This document shows positions 1 to 10,199 of a stretch of DNA of 64,000 nt, piece after piece; the first letter of the stretch is position 1; the number at the start of each line of letters is the position of its first letter. Location of the stretch: contig NZ_LT629758.1 in assembly GCF_900104725.1 (NCBI RefSeq), positions 9,386,001-9,450,000 on the forward strand. Direction: 5' to 3'. The notes beneath the pieces were generated by a model. That model saw nothing but the letters and a program-made list of their open reading frames with translations, was not told the origin of the DNA and made no database searches. The position numbers were made by a program, and so were the translations under genes. Origin of the DNA: Actinoplanes derwentensis. Lineage in GTDB: Bacteria > Actinomycetota > Actinomycetes > Mycobacteriales > Micromonosporaceae.

Positions 1-2
1 AT

Positions 3-244
3 CCGCTGGCCTGGCAGGTCGATCGGAGGGCGGTATTGGGCTACTGGGCGAAGCATCCGAAGAAGGAGCTGGAGGACGTACTACAGACGCTCCACGAACA
101 CGGATCAAGATCCTGAACCCGCCGAAGTACTACACGGCTCGCTGCTCGTGCGGTGCTCATCAGCGACAGATACATCTGACGCCGAGCAGCGCGCACTACG
201 CGAACCATGTGGTGCAGTGGGCGCGGAACAAGCCCTGTTGGTGA
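3..244 (+). pseudogene. Small cysteine-containing protein, frameshifted and cut by the window edge
   Basis: Two reading frames together give one plausible protein. The first runs from position 3 to a stop at 114-116 (ends KKELEDVLQTLHEHGSRS). The second continues from about 104 to a stop at 242-244 with KYYTARCSCGAHQ and ending QWARNKPCW. The join lies at a short CGGA stretch (about 101-105), and the spacing fits loss of a few bases there. The C-x-C-G-x-H motif and closing CW look like a small actinobacterial family I cannot name that is encoded just upstream of proteins like the next one. The real start is outside the window. It may be a true pseudogene or a sequencing error. Confidence 0.55.
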
Positions 245-261
245 CGAGGAAGGGACGACTG

Positions 262-621
262 ATGGTTGAGCTTCGACTGGAGCTTTCGTTTGCCGTCGGT
301 GACCGGGATGGTCAGCCGCTGCCGACTGAGCGACTCCACGCGGTGGGCGAGCAACTCATGGAGGCACTGCTCGATCTGGAGGGTTGTAACGACGGGCTGA
401 AGGATCCGGCGACGTCGAGCGACTCGGACCTCAGCGAGGTGACGATCGATCTTCTCGTCGCCGCCGCGAGTGATACCGAAGCGGTCGGTGTCGCATTGAA
501 TCTGTGCCGGACGGCGATTCACGCCATCGGCGCGTCAACGCCGAACTGGCCGTCCGACCCGGCGAGTTCCGCGGACACGGACTTCCGTCCGAAGAACGTG
601 CAGTTCGACTACGTCTCCTGA
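262..621 (+). CDS. Small conserved hypothetical protein, partner of the upstream broken gene
   Basis: A 119-residue acidic protein starting MVELRLELSFAV. I chose the ATG at 262 because GAGGAAGGG lies just upstream and because the alpha/beta pattern begins there; a longer frame from 148 would overlap the previous gene. It has no signal peptide, membrane segment or recognised catalytic motif. It begins 17 bases after the upstream broken gene, so the two were probably co-transcribed and may have worked together, possibly like a two-gene toxin-antitoxin pair, though nothing in the sequence proves that. The function is unknown. Confidence 0.7.
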   Translation: MVELRLELSFAVGDRDGQPLPTERLHAVGEQLMEALLDLEGCNDGLKDPATSSDSDLSEVTIDLLVAAASDTEAVGVALNLCRTAIHAIGASTPNWPSDPASSADTDFRPKNVQFDYVS

Positions 622-637
622 GCTTCAGCCCACACCT

Positions 638-716
638 GGTGCGGATCGGACCGTAGGTTGCCACGCGATGGCAGACGGCGACTTGTGTGGTGACTTCGGG
701 TGCGGATCGGACCGTA
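638..716. repeat. Two direct copies of an 18-bp motif in the 622-950 gap
   Basis: The 18-mer GGTGCGGATCGGACCGTA occurs at 638-655 and 699-716, a 61-bp period. Similarity continues a further dozen bases to CCACGC after each copy. The remainder of the 330-bp gap between the flanking genes shows no convincing open frame on either strand. The motif could be a regulatory or small mobile repeat; its role is unknown. Confidence 0.6.
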
Positions 717-950
717 TGTCACCACGCTGGGTTGGCGTCTTGGGCCGCTTCGGCCCGGAAGCCCGGAGTCGGCCCGGTGTGCGGACTGCCGGGGATGTGG
801 CCACGGGGCTGTGCGTTCAGCGTACGAAAAAGAATGGTGTGACGCCGAACGGCCGGACCCGTCTGGCACCGGATCCGGCCGTTTCTTCGGAGGCTTACGC
901 CGTTACTGGGGGAAAGCGCCGGAATCGCGCTTCAGCAAGGCGTAAGCAGG

Positions 951-1754
951 TCACTTGTAGGTGATGTTCGAGGTGCTGAACTTGCAGTTCGTGCCGTCGC
1001 CGCCGGTGGCCGCGGTCTGAGTGGCGACCTTGGTGGGTTCGGCGCCGGTCTTGTTGCCCTTGAAGGTCACGCAGATGGCGATCTTCTTCTTGCTGTCGCC
1101 GCTGATCGTGATGCCGGAGAGGGTGGCGGTGTCGCCGAAGTTGGAGTTGATGCCGACCAGGCTGCCGCCGGGGGCGGTGGCGGTGACGTTCTTCAGGACG
1201 ACGCTGCGCTTGTACTGGGTCTTGCAGTTGCCGCAGGAGCGGTACAGCTTGCCGAAGTCACTGACCGCGAAGTTGCTGACGGTCAGGGTGCCGCCGCCGT
1301 TGTGCTGGAAGACCTTGTCGTCGGCGCCTTTGGCGGCACCTCCGGTGACCGTGTACTTGGCGCTGGAGCCGCCCTTGAACGTGGCGGCGTCCTCGCCGAC
1401 GTTCTCCCACCACACGTTGGAGATCGTGCAGGAGCCGAGGCAGTGCACGCCGTCGGCGGCCGGCGAGCCGATGATCACGTTTTTCAGGGTGGCGCCGTCG
1501 GCCAGCGTGAACAGCGGGTCCTGGCCCTCGTCCTGGCTGTCGCCGCCGAGCGCGCCGCTGCCGACGAAACGCTTCAGGCCGCCGTCGAAAGTGCCGGAGA
1601 CCGCTTTGCTCGCGGTCAGTTTGGTGGTGCCGGTGGCGGTCGGGAAGGTCGCCGCGGAAGCGCCCTGGGTATAGACCACAGCGCCCATGCCGAGGCTGAG
1701 AGCGACAACCGTCACGAGGCCGGCACGCCAGCGCTTCTGCAGTTTCTTGAACAC
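951..1754 (-). CDS. Secreted pectate lyase, polysaccharide lyase family 3
   Basis: A 267-residue exported enzyme that should cleave de-esterified pectin by beta-elimination. I place the start at the GTG at 1754 (VFKKLQKRW), which has GAAGGG six bases upstream; the frame extends further but without signal character. Residues 1-34 form a signal peptide (basic start, hydrophobic core, cleavage after GASA). The mature part has the parallel-beta-helix look of PL3 enzymes, including DGVHCLGSCTISNVWWENVG and the repeated N/T/V strands, and several Cys that could form disulfides. No binding module is attached. It stands alone, transcribed away from the upstream gap. Confidence 0.8.
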   Translation of the reverse strand: MFKKLQKRWRAGLVTVVALSLGMGAVVYTQGASAATFPTATGTTKLTASKAVSGTFDGGLKRFVGSGALGGDSQDEGQDPLFTLADGATLKNVIIGSPAADGVHCLGSCTISNVWWENVGEDAATFKGGSSAKYTVTGGAAKGADDKVFQHNGGGTLTVSNFAVSDFGKLYRSCGNCKTQYKRSVVLKNVTATAPGGSLVGINSNFGDTATLSGITISGDSKKKIAICVTFKGNKTGAEPTKVATQTAATGGDGTNCKFSTSNITYK

Positions 1755-1848
1755 GAGCGACCCTTCGTAGGAGCGGGAAAAGCGATTCCACTGGGGTAGT
1801 GGCCCGCTCCTGCCGAAAGGTTGCTCGTAATCTTGCGTCGTCAAACGG

Positions 1849-2391
1849 TTACGGAAAGTCGATGTCGGTATCGTCGGCGATGTCGCCGACCGGAATCACC
1901 ATCACCTGGTTGGCGCGCAGATAGTCACGCGCCCCGCGATCGCCGGTGGCCGTGGCCGCGACCCCGTTCCAATGGTCCCGGCCGATCAGTACCGGATGGC
2001 CCCGCCGGTCGCCGTAACCGCCCGTCACGAGAGCATCCGGCCTGGCGTGAGCGACGATCCGGCGCACCGCCTCGGGCGTCACGCCCGGCATGTCCACCAG
2101 CAGGATCACGGCCGCTGTCGCGTCGGTCCCGGCCAGATGGCGCAGCCCGGCCCGCAGCGACGAGCCCATTCCGGTGTCCCAGTCGGGATTCGTGATGGAG
2201 ACCAGATCTCCAGCCGCTGCCCGGACCTCCTCCGCCGCCGCACCCAGTACCACCGTGGCGGGGCAGCCGGCCGACTCCAGGACGGCGACGGCCCGCTGCA
2301 CCAGCAACCGGCCCTCGTAGTGGACCAGCGCCTTCGGCATGCCGTAGCGGCGGCCCGCCCCGGCCGCCAGCACCAGCCCGGCGGTGGTCAT
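1849..2391 (-). CDS. MobA-like NTP transferase
   Basis: A 180-residue nucleotidyltransferase-fold protein. The N-terminus carries the family signature LAAGAGRRYGMPKALV (about residues 7-22), followed by NPDWDTGMGSSLRAGL and the metal-binding LLVDMPG. This pattern is typical of the MobA-like NTP transferase group that includes the molybdenum cofactor enzymes CoxE/MocA. Its start ATG (2389-2391) overlaps the stop of the upstream gene by 2-4 bases, so the two are translationally coupled. No molybdoenzyme is visible nearby, so the substrate cannot be fixed from context. Confidence 0.75.
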   Translation of the reverse strand: MTTAGLVLAAGAGRRYGMPKALVHYEGRLLVQRAVAVLESAGCPATVVLGAAAEEVRAAAGDLVSITNPDWDTGMGSSLRAGLRHLAGTDATAAVILLVDMPGVTPEAVRRIVAHARPDALVTGGYGDRRGHPVLIGRDHWNGVAATATGDRGARDYLRANQVMVIPVGDIADDTDIDFP

Positions 2392-3815
2392 CGCGACAGC
2401 ACCAGGCCGGGGACGGCGGCCAGCGGCAGCGCGGTCCGCAGCTGGTAGGCGATCCGCCACAGGCCGCCGTGGGTGGCGGCGAAGGCCTCGTCCTGCCAGG
2501 CGGCCGGTGCGGCCGAGCGGGGCTTGCGGATCTGGTGCACCAGCAGCAGCGCCATCAGCTTGCTCGCCGTCTCCGGCTCGAAGATCTCCACGTCGAACAG
2601 GTGCGCTCCGGCGTAGGCGGCGGCCAGCCACCGGTTGCTGACCACCGAGCGGGTGTTCGTCGGCGGCGCCACGGTGAAGCCGACCGTGGAGTCCCGGCGG
2701 GCGACGGTGGCCCGCCACCGGTGGATGCGCTTGGCGAGGGCGTAGTTCGGGCCCTGCTGCGGCACCAGGCTGTCGTTGATGCCGGGCTCGCCGGGGTACG
2801 GGTAGTTGGGGCGCAGCATCCGGCCGCCGGTGAGCAGCGCGCCCGCCTTGGACCGGGCCGGCCGGGTGGCGTAACGGTTCCGGGAGTCGGTGACGGCGGC
2901 CTCCGGGACGGCGTACACGTCGGTGGGGGTGGCCAGGAACGCGACCGCCGTGTCGTGCCGGTGCTGCCGCAGGTGCGTGCCGAGCGCGTCGACGGCGGCG
3001 GCCAGCAGCGGGTACGCGCCGCCGGGGGCGTACACGTAGTTGCCGAGGATCAGCCGGCCCTCGAAGCCGAGCAGCCACTGGGCCACCGCGCTCAGGTCGT
3101 TGAGCAGGTCTGCGCCGGGGGTCTCCCCGCTGACCGGGGCGAGCAGCCGGCCGGCGCCCGCGGTGGCGATCTTCTCCACCCGCTCCCAGACGCGTTCCCG
3201 GGGCAGGTCCAGGGCGAGGACGGTGCCGCCCCAGCCGAGGACCGAGGCGACCGGGCCCATCTCGGTGCCGGCCCCGGCCGCGACCAGCACCTGGTCGCTG
3301 AGGTCCAGCCAGTCCGGGGAGGCGGCCACCTCACCGACGGCCTCGGCACCCGACTCCTCGATCACTCCGGCGGTCACCCAGGCGTCGAGCTGTCGCCGCA
3401 GGGCGTCGCCACGGAGCAGTTCGCCCTTGTACGGCAGGACCACCTCGGTCTCGGGCCGGGCGGTCCCCTTCACCTCGACCGTCTCCAGCGAGCGTTCCGG
3501 CGCCGCCATCAGCGCCTGGGCCAGGGTGAAGTCGCCGTCGTCCCGCCGGTACCGGATGCGGGCCTGCACCGAGGCGAGCCCGGCTTCGGCGATCTGGTAA
3601 CCGGCCGCGCCGCCGGCGGCCAGACCCGTCTCGACCAGGGCTTTGAAGTGGCGCGGGTAGCCACGGCGCCAGTCGCTCTCCCGCTCCGCGGCCGCCGCGG
3701 CGGCGGGGTCGACCTGGCGGAGCGCGTCGGCGACGACGGCCCGCCCGAAAGCGGTGCTGGAGCGCCGTCCGGACTCGTCGGCGGGGAAATCGATCAGGGG
3801 GGCGGTGTGATCCAC
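2388..3815 (-). CDS. Conserved hypothetical protein with a Rossmann-like core
   Basis: A 475-residue soluble protein from a GTG at 3815 (VDHTAPLIDFPADESG). The middle contains a dinucleotide-fold-like stretch, VAAGAGTEMGPVASVLGWGG, about residues 160-180, then a charged helical region and a C-terminus rich in Arg and aromatic residues. There is no signal peptide or membrane segment. I do not recognise a characterised family. Its stop overlaps the start of the MobA-like gene, so the two form an operon; a shared reaction is possible but unproven. Confidence 0.65.
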   Translation of the reverse strand: MDHTAPLIDFPADESGRRSSTAFGRAVVADALRQVDPAAAAAAERESDWRRGYPRHFKALVETGLAAGGAAGYQIAEAGLASVQARIRYRRDDGDFTLAQALMAAPERSLETVEVKGTARPETEVVLPYKGELLRGDALRRQLDAWVTAGVIEESGAEAVGEVAASPDWLDLSDQVLVAAGAGTEMGPVASVLGWGGTVLALDLPRERVWERVEKIATAGAGRLLAPVSGETPGADLLNDLSAVAQWLLGFEGRLILGNYVYAPGGAYPLLAAAVDALGTHLRQHRHDTAVAFLATPTDVYAVPEAAVTDSRNRYATRPARSKAGALLTGGRMLRPNYPYPGEPGINDSLVPQQGPNYALAKRIHRWRATVARRDSTVGFTVAPPTNTRSVVSNRWLAAAYAGAHLFDVEIFEPETASKLMALLLVHQIRKPRSAAPAAWQDEAFAATHGGLWRIAYQLRTALPLAAVPGLVLSR

Positions 3816-3926
3816 CGCGTCAGTATCGCCGTCTCCTACCAGCGGAGGAGAAGCCCTCCTCCGACCGGCCGCCGGTACGGCCCCCGGTCGGGTGATTCGG
3901 CGCGCGGAAAGGGCCACGGTGAGGAC

Positions 3927-4832
3927 ATGACCACCATCGACAGTCTGCCCGCCGTACGCGCGGAAGCCCGCTGGAACAGACCGCTGCTCTGGCTCAGCGC
4001 CGCAGCCGTGGTCCTGGCCGTCATCTCCGGCGCCGGGATCCTGCTCGACGACCGGATCGTGACCGGCGCGCCGATCTGGCTCAAGCCGTTCAAGTTCGCC
4101 GTCTCGTTCATCTTCTACGGCTGGACCCTCGCCTGGATCCTGGCCGTGCTGCCCCGCCGCAGCCGCGCCGCCGAGTGGGCCGGTGTCGTCATCGTCGGGA
4201 TGTCGGTGATCGAACTGGCGGTCATCATCGCCCAGGTGCTCCGCGGCCAGGCCAGCCACTACAACGTCAGCACCCCGCTGAACGCGCTGCTCTGGTCGGC
4301 GATGGGCACCTCGATCATGGTGCTGTTCATCGCCCAGACGGCGATCGGTGTGGTGGCGCTGCGGCAGCGGATCCCGGACCGGCCGACCGCCTTCGCGATC
4401 CGGCTCGGGCTGGGTGTCTCGCTGCTCGGCATGGCCGTAGCGGTCCTGATGACCTCCCAGCAGACCGCGAGCGGGCTGATCGGTGCGCACGCGGTCGGTG
4501 TGCCGGACGGCGGGCCGAGCATGCCGATCACCGGCTGGAGCACCACCGGCGGGGATCTGCGGATCGCCCACTTCGTCGGGCTGCACGCCCTGCAGGCGCT
4601 GCCGCTGCTGGCGTACGCGCTGGGCCGGTGGACCGGTCTGACCGAACGGGTGCGCGCCGGGCTTGTGCTGATCGGCGGAAGCGCGTACGCCGGACTCGTG
4701 TTGTTGCTGACCTGGCAGGCGCTGCGCGCGCAGCCGCTCACCTCGCCGGACTCGATCACCCTGGCCGGGTTCGCCGCGCTGGCGGTGCTGACGGCCGGTG
4801 CGAGCGCCGTGGCGATCCGGGGCCGCTCGTGA
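3927..4832 (+). CDS. Multi-pass membrane protein of unknown function
   Basis: A 301-residue protein with about seven or eight hydrophobic helices, for example residues 22-42 (LLWLSAAAVVLAVISGAGIL) and 55-75. The ATG at 3927 is preceded by GGTGAGGAC. It is the first of four tightly packed genes: its stop overlaps the GTG of the next gene, which leads into a histidine kinase and response regulator. Histidine-rich loops (QASHYNVS, IAHFVGLHA) hint at a metal or haem site but are not diagnostic. It may be a membrane component regulated by, or sensed by, the downstream two-component pair. Confidence 0.7.
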   Translation: MTTIDSLPAVRAEARWNRPLLWLSAAAVVLAVISGAGILLDDRIVTGAPIWLKPFKFAVSFIFYGWTLAWILAVLPRRSRAAEWAGVVIVGMSVIELAVIIAQVLRGQASHYNVSTPLNALLWSAMGTSIMVLFIAQTAIGVVALRQRIPDRPTAFAIRLGLGVSLLGMAVAVLMTSQQTASGLIGAHAVGVPDGGPSMPITGWSTTGGDLRIAHFVGLHALQALPLLAYALGRWTGLTERVRAGLVLIGGSAYAGLVLLLTWQALRAQPLTSPDSITLAGFAALAVLTAGASAVAIRGRS

Positions 4833-5254
4833 CCGCGTTCCTGTTCGAGCTGACGTTCCTGCTGGCCGCCCCGTTCTGGGCCCTGATGATCCTGTTGCCG
4901 AAGTGGTCGTGGACGCACCGGATCGTGTCGAGCCCGCTGATCGCGCTGCCGATCGTGGCGATCTACGGGGTGCTGGTGGCCGGTTCGTTCGGCGAGGTGT
5001 GGCCGGCCGTGACGAACCCGACCCTGGACGGGATCCAGGCGCTGCTCGGCACGCCCGAGGGCGCGGCGGCCGGCTGGGCCCACTTCATCGCCTTCGACCT
5101 GTTCGTCGGCCGATGGTCCTACCTGGACAGCCGGAAGCGCGGGATTCCGGTGCTGCTGATGGCACCGATCCTGCTGCTGACGATCCTGCTCGGCCCGGTC
5201 GGGCTGGCCGTCTACCTGGCGGTGCGCCCGTGGTGGCGCGAACCCCTAGGCTGA
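4829..5254 (+). CDS. ABA4-like (DUF4281) membrane protein
   Basis: A 141-residue integral membrane protein with four hydrophobic helices. The GTG at 4829 overlaps the TGA of the upstream gene. The centre contains GWAHFIAFDLFVGRWSYLDS, a signature of the ABA4-like family, which is named for a plant protein needed for neoxanthin synthesis and has uncharacterised bacterial members. No carotenoid gene is nearby, so the family name should not be read as a function. It is co-transcribed with the two-component system that follows. Confidence 0.75.
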   Translation: MTAFLFELTFLLAAPFWALMILLPKWSWTHRIVSSPLIALPIVAIYGVLVAGSFGEVWPAVTNPTLDGIQALLGTPEGAAAGWAHFIAFDLFVGRWSYLDSRKRGIPVLLMAPILLLTILLGPVGLAVYLAVRPWWREPLG

Positions 5255-5259
5255 CGGGC

Positions 5260-6399
5260 ATGGCGCGGCTCTTCAACGCGCGGGAGACACTTCCGCGGAT
5301 GCTGCTGCTGATCCTCAGCGGTCTCGGTTATCTGCTGGTGGTCTGCGGCACCCAGAACCCGCCGACCGGGCCGCAGTGGGCGCTCGCGGTGCTGGCGTTC
5401 GTCTCCGGGCTGCTGCTGCACCGGCACCGGCCGGCCAACCTGCTGGCCCAGGCAGCGCTGTTCGCGGTCTCCCTGGTGGTGCTCGACGATCCGACGATCA
5501 GTCAGGTGGGCACCGCGTGGGCGCTCGGCGAGCTGGCGTTCTGGGCGCCGCGCCCGGCCTGGGTCGGTGCCGGAGCGGGCCTAGTCTCGGTGATCTACCT
5601 GACGCTCGGCCTGCCGCACGCCGACAGCATCGGTGAAGGGCTGGCCGGTCTGACCACGAACCTGGCCGTGCCGATCCTGCTCGGCACGGTCGGGCGGACC
5701 ACCGCCCAGCTGGGCGAGCAGGAGGCCCGGCGGGTCGAGTCGGAGCAGCGTGCGGCCCGCGCCGACGAGCGCAGTGCCATCGCCCGTGAGCTGCACGACG
5801 TGGTCGCGCATCACATCGCGTCGATGGTGCTGCGGGTCGGCGTGGGCCGGCACGTGCTGCCCGATCTCGACCCGCGGGTCGCGGAGATCTTCGACGACGT
5901 CCACCGGACCGGGTCGGACGCGCTGGGTGACCTGCGGCGGCTGGTCACGGTCCTGCGAGACCCCGATGAGGTACGCCGGGACGCCTCGCTGACCGCCATC
6001 GAACCGTCCGCTCTGCCCGCCGCGCTGGCCGGTGCCGTGGAGAAGGCCCGCCTGGCCGGGGTGAACGTGGAGGCCGAGATCGATCCGTCGGTCGGCGGCC
6101 TGGACGCGGTCCGGGGTCTGGCCGTGCTCCGGCTCACCCAGGAGGCGCTGACGAACGTGGCCAAACACGCCGGCCCGTCCGCCACCGCCCGGCTGCGGGT
6201 GACGCTCACCGCATCCGATGTGGACTGGGAGGTCACCGACGACGGCGGCCTGCCGGGCACCCGCGAGGTGCCGTCCGGTGGCGGGCACGGCCTGACCGGC
6301 ATGCGGGAGCGGGCCGAGGTGCTGGGCGGGACGCTGTCGGCGGGACCGTCCGGGAAGGGATGGCGGGTGGCGACGATGCTGCCGGGGGAGACCGCGTGA
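5260..6399 (+). CDS. Two-component sensor histidine kinase (HisKA_3 / NarL partner type)
   Basis: A 379-residue membrane kinase. Residues 15-150 hold about five or six hydrophobic helices with no large extracellular domain, then a short coiled coil rich in E/R/Q. The phosphoacceptor lies in ARELHDVVAHHIA, with His at about residue 179, and the ATPase domain ends with GHGLTGMRERAEVLGG. The phosphoryl group should pass to the response regulator encoded by the next gene, whose GTG overlaps this stop. The compact membrane sensor suggests detection of envelope stress or a membrane ligand. The upstream membrane proteins are co-transcribed and may be targets or partners. Confidence 0.88.
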   Translation: MARLFNARETLPRMLLLILSGLGYLLVVCGTQNPPTGPQWALAVLAFVSGLLLHRHRPANLLAQAALFAVSLVVLDDPTISQVGTAWALGELAFWAPRPAWVGAGAGLVSVIYLTLGLPHADSIGEGLAGLTTNLAVPILLGTVGRTTAQLGEQEARRVESEQRAARADERSAIARELHDVVAHHIASMVLRVGVGRHVLPDLDPRVAEIFDDVHRTGSDALGDLRRLVTVLRDPDEVRRDASLTAIEPSALPAALAGAVEKARLAGVNVEAEIDPSVGGLDAVRGLAVLRLTQEALTNVAKHAGPSATARLRVTLTASDVDWEVTDDGGLPGTREVPSGGGHGLTGMRERAEVLGGTLSAGPSGKGWRVATMLPGETA

Positions 6400-7022
6400 T
6401 CCGGGTGCTGCTGGTCGACGACCAGCAACTGATCCGGGCCGGCCTGCGGATGCTGTGCGACGCCGCGCCCGACATCGAGGTGGTCGGCGAGGCCGGGGAC
6501 GGGCGCCTGGCGGTGGAGTCGGCGGCCCGGCTCGTACCGGATGTGATCGTGATGGATCTGCGCATGCCCGGTGTCGACGGGATCACCGCGACCAGCCGCA
6601 TCGTCGCGGCTCGTCCGTCGTCGCGGGTGCTGGTGCTGACCACGTTCGGCGACGACGACCACCTCTACCCGGCGTTGCAGGCCGGCGCGTGCGGTTTCCT
6701 GCTCAAGGACGCGCCTCCGGAGGAGTTGCTGCACGGGATCCGGCAGGCGGCGGCCGGGGAGAGTCCGTTCAGTCAGGACGTGCTGCGTCGGCTGGTCCGG
6801 CGCGCGGTGGACGCCCGCCCGGAGCAGCGCCCGGTGGTCGGCGGCCTGACCGTCCGGGAGAACGAGGTGCTCGGCCTGGTCGCGGAGGGCCTGAGCAACG
6901 CCGAGATCGCCGAGCGCATGCACATCGGGGTGACCACGGTGAAGACGCACATCACCGCGCTGATGACCAAGACCGGCAGCCCGAACCGGGTCCGGCTGGC
7001 GCTGCTCGCCCATCGGGGGTGA
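6396..7022 (+). CDS. NarL/FixJ-family response regulator
   Basis: A 208-residue regulator starting at a GTG that overlaps the kinase stop (GTGA). The receiver domain has the acidic pocket VDDQ, the phosphorylation site Asp54 in VMDLRMPG, the T of VLTTF and the K of LLKDAPP. A LuxR-type helix-turn-helix occupies about residues 145-205 (LTVRENEVLGLVAEGLSNAEIA). It is the cognate partner of the preceding kinase, and the likely target is its own operon starting at 3927. Confidence 0.92.
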   Translation: MIRVLLVDDQQLIRAGLRMLCDAAPDIEVVGEAGDGRLAVESAARLVPDVIVMDLRMPGVDGITATSRIVAARPSSRVLVLTTFGDDDHLYPALQAGACGFLLKDAPPEELLHGIRQAAAGESPFSQDVLRRLVRRAVDARPEQRPVVGGLTVRENEVLGLVAEGLSNAEIAERMHIGVTTVKTHITALMTKTGSPNRVRLALLAHRG

Positions 7023-7061
7023 ATCCTCAAGCCGGGCTTCCGGCGGCCGATCACGGCGGTC

Positions 7062-8672
<1,611 letters not shown>

Positions 8673-8681
8673 CGGCCGGGC

Positions 8682-9164
8682 TCACCAGTCCAGGGCGGCG
8701 GCGTACTTCTGGGCGATCGCGGCCGACTCCGGCAGGTCGGACTCCAGCACCGGCAGGCCGGGCCGGACCACGATGGCACCCAGCTCGACCAGCAGCTGCC
8801 GGAGCAGCGCCTCGGCGGCGGTCGCCTGCGTCGTGACCCCGGCGGTCACCACCGGCACGGCCAGCTTACCGGCCAGCGCCCGGGCCGGGAGCTGGCCGAG
8901 CAGGACCTTGAGCACGCCGGTGTAGCTGCCCTTGTCGGTGGGGGTCGCCACGACCAGCAGGTTCGCCTCGCCTAGGACGGCGACCGCGGCCGCGGTCGCC
9001 TCGTCACCGGGCACGAGCAGACCCGGGCCGAGGGAACCGGCCTCGATCACGTGCGGCTGTGGTGAGCCGAGCCGGCCGGCGATCGCCGCACCGACCGCCA
9101 CGGCCAGCGCTGAGGTCCGGGACCCGGCTCGCGGGTTGCCGGACACCACCACGATTCCCGTCAT
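8682..9164 (-). CDS. NADPH-dependent FMN reductase family protein
   Basis: A 160-residue flavodoxin-fold protein. The N-terminal GNPRAGSRTSALA motif binds the FMN phosphate, and VVATPTDKGSYTGVLKVLL (about residues 72-90) is the typical T-P-x-Y-x-G flavin loop. It should reduce FMN with NAD(P)H, either supplying a monooxygenase or acting as a quinone or azo reductase. It is convergent with the protease gene (9-base gap) and has no obvious monooxygenase partner beside it. Confidence 0.85.
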   Translation of the reverse strand: MTGIVVVSGNPRAGSRTSALAVAVGAAIAGRLGSPQPHVIEAGSLGPGLLVPGDEATAAAVAVLGEANLLVVATPTDKGSYTGVLKVLLGQLPARALAGKLAVPVVTAGVTTQATAAEALLRQLLVELGAIVVRPGLPVLESDLPESAAIAQKYAAALDW

Positions 9165-9228
9165 TTCGGCTCGCGCCTTCTCTCTGTTGACGGTCCACTC
9201 CCTGGGAAAGCCCAGCTGTGGCGCTGAA

Positions 9229-9314
9229 ATATCCTAGTTATCCGATGGGTGATGGTCACTGGCCAGGATATGATGCCCGCCACTATGATCGGAGATGCCT
9301 ATCTAACAGATAGG
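9229..9314. promoter_or_regulatory. AT-rich leader with inverted repeats upstream of the winged-helix gene
   Basis: The 9165-9388 gap is markedly AT-rich. It holds the inverted repeat ATATCCT (9229-9235) with AGGATAT (9265-9271) and a tight palindrome, CCTATCT-aac-AGATAGG (9298-9314). These sit between the divergent FMN reductase and the winged-helix gene and could be operator sites, for instance for autoregulation. Confidence 0.4.
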
Positions 9315-9388
9315 AAATGTATCCTTGCGGTGCGCCCGGCCGCAATCGGCCGGTGCACGTGCCCCCTGAAGGGTCAGAAGGAGTAGTC

Positions 9389-9940
9389 ATGTCCGTTCTC
9401 GCCGTCGCGCACCCGCACGCCACGTACCCCCGCCCGGTCTTGCTCAGGCCGGTGCCCGACTCGCCGCCGGAGCAGCAGTTGGACGACGATCAGGCCCCCG
9501 TCACCGTGACGATCAGCATCGCCGGGGGTGCCGGTGGCCGGGAGCGGGTGCTCGCCGCTCTCCGTGAGCTGGTCGATGCCGCCGGTGCCACCGCCGCGGT
9601 CGAGTTGGGGGGTGCCGAGGCCGGATCCCGGCCGGGGGGCGCCGCCGAGATCCGTCTGGACCCGCGGGCCCGCACCGCGTTCCGGGGTGGCCGCCTGCTG
9701 GAGCTCAGCCGCCTGGAGTACGACCTGCTCCTCTTTCTGGCCCGGCACCCGCGTCAGGTGTTCAGCCGGGCTCAGCTGCTCACCCACGTCTGGGGTCACC
9801 GGCACACCACCAATCGCACGGTCGACGTGCACGTCAGCCGCCTGCGCACCAAGCTCGACGACCCGGAGCTGATCACCACGGTGTACGGCCTCGGTTACCG
9901 GCTCGCGGACGACGCTCCCATCGTCGTCGTCGAGCGGTAG
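9389..9940 (+). CDS. OmpR-type winged-helix DNA-binding protein without a receiver domain
   Basis: A 183-residue protein whose ATG has AAGGAG just upstream. The first 95 residues are low-complexity with a short beta-rich segment (VTVTISIAGGAGGRERV). Residues 98-175 form an OmpR/PhoB C-terminal effector domain (ELSRLEYDLLLFLARHP, FSRAQLLTHVWG, RTVDVHVSRLRTKLDD, TVYGLGYRL). There is no phosphoacceptor domain, so it cannot be a conventional response regulator and probably binds DNA constitutively or by ligand or partner control. The palindromes in the leader are candidate sites. Confidence 0.85.
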   Translation: MSVLAVAHPHATYPRPVLLRPVPDSPPEQQLDDDQAPVTVTISIAGGAGGRERVLAALRELVDAAGATAAVELGGAEAGSRPGGAAEIRLDPRARTAFRGGRLLELSRLEYDLLLFLARHPRQVFSRAQLLTHVWGHRHTTNRTVDVHVSRLRTKLDDPELITTVYGLGYRLADDAPIVVVER

Positions 9941-10199
9941 GCGGGTCGTCGAGGTGTGTCGATGTAGGGCTCGTGCCGGCCGGCGACGAAATGTTGCCGG
10001 CCGGTTACGCTTCTCCGGACTTTCATCCCGAAAAGGCCATAAGCCCACGATATGCCCTGGGTGTTTTGCCTGGTCACCATCATGTCGATCTATGTTTGGT
10101 GATCATTAACCCGCCTTGCCCTTAGATCGAACAATTTAAATACTACGAGCACGAGGTACGTCGGATCGGCGTACCCCACCCGTTCCCCTGGGAGGAAAC

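Noticed and set aside
2469..3926. Long plus-strand open frame across the unknown minus-strand gene
   Set aside because: It is a GC-driven shadow; its composition is Gly/Arg/Val-rich without domains, and the minus-strand protein is coherent. Only the part from 3927 is a gene.
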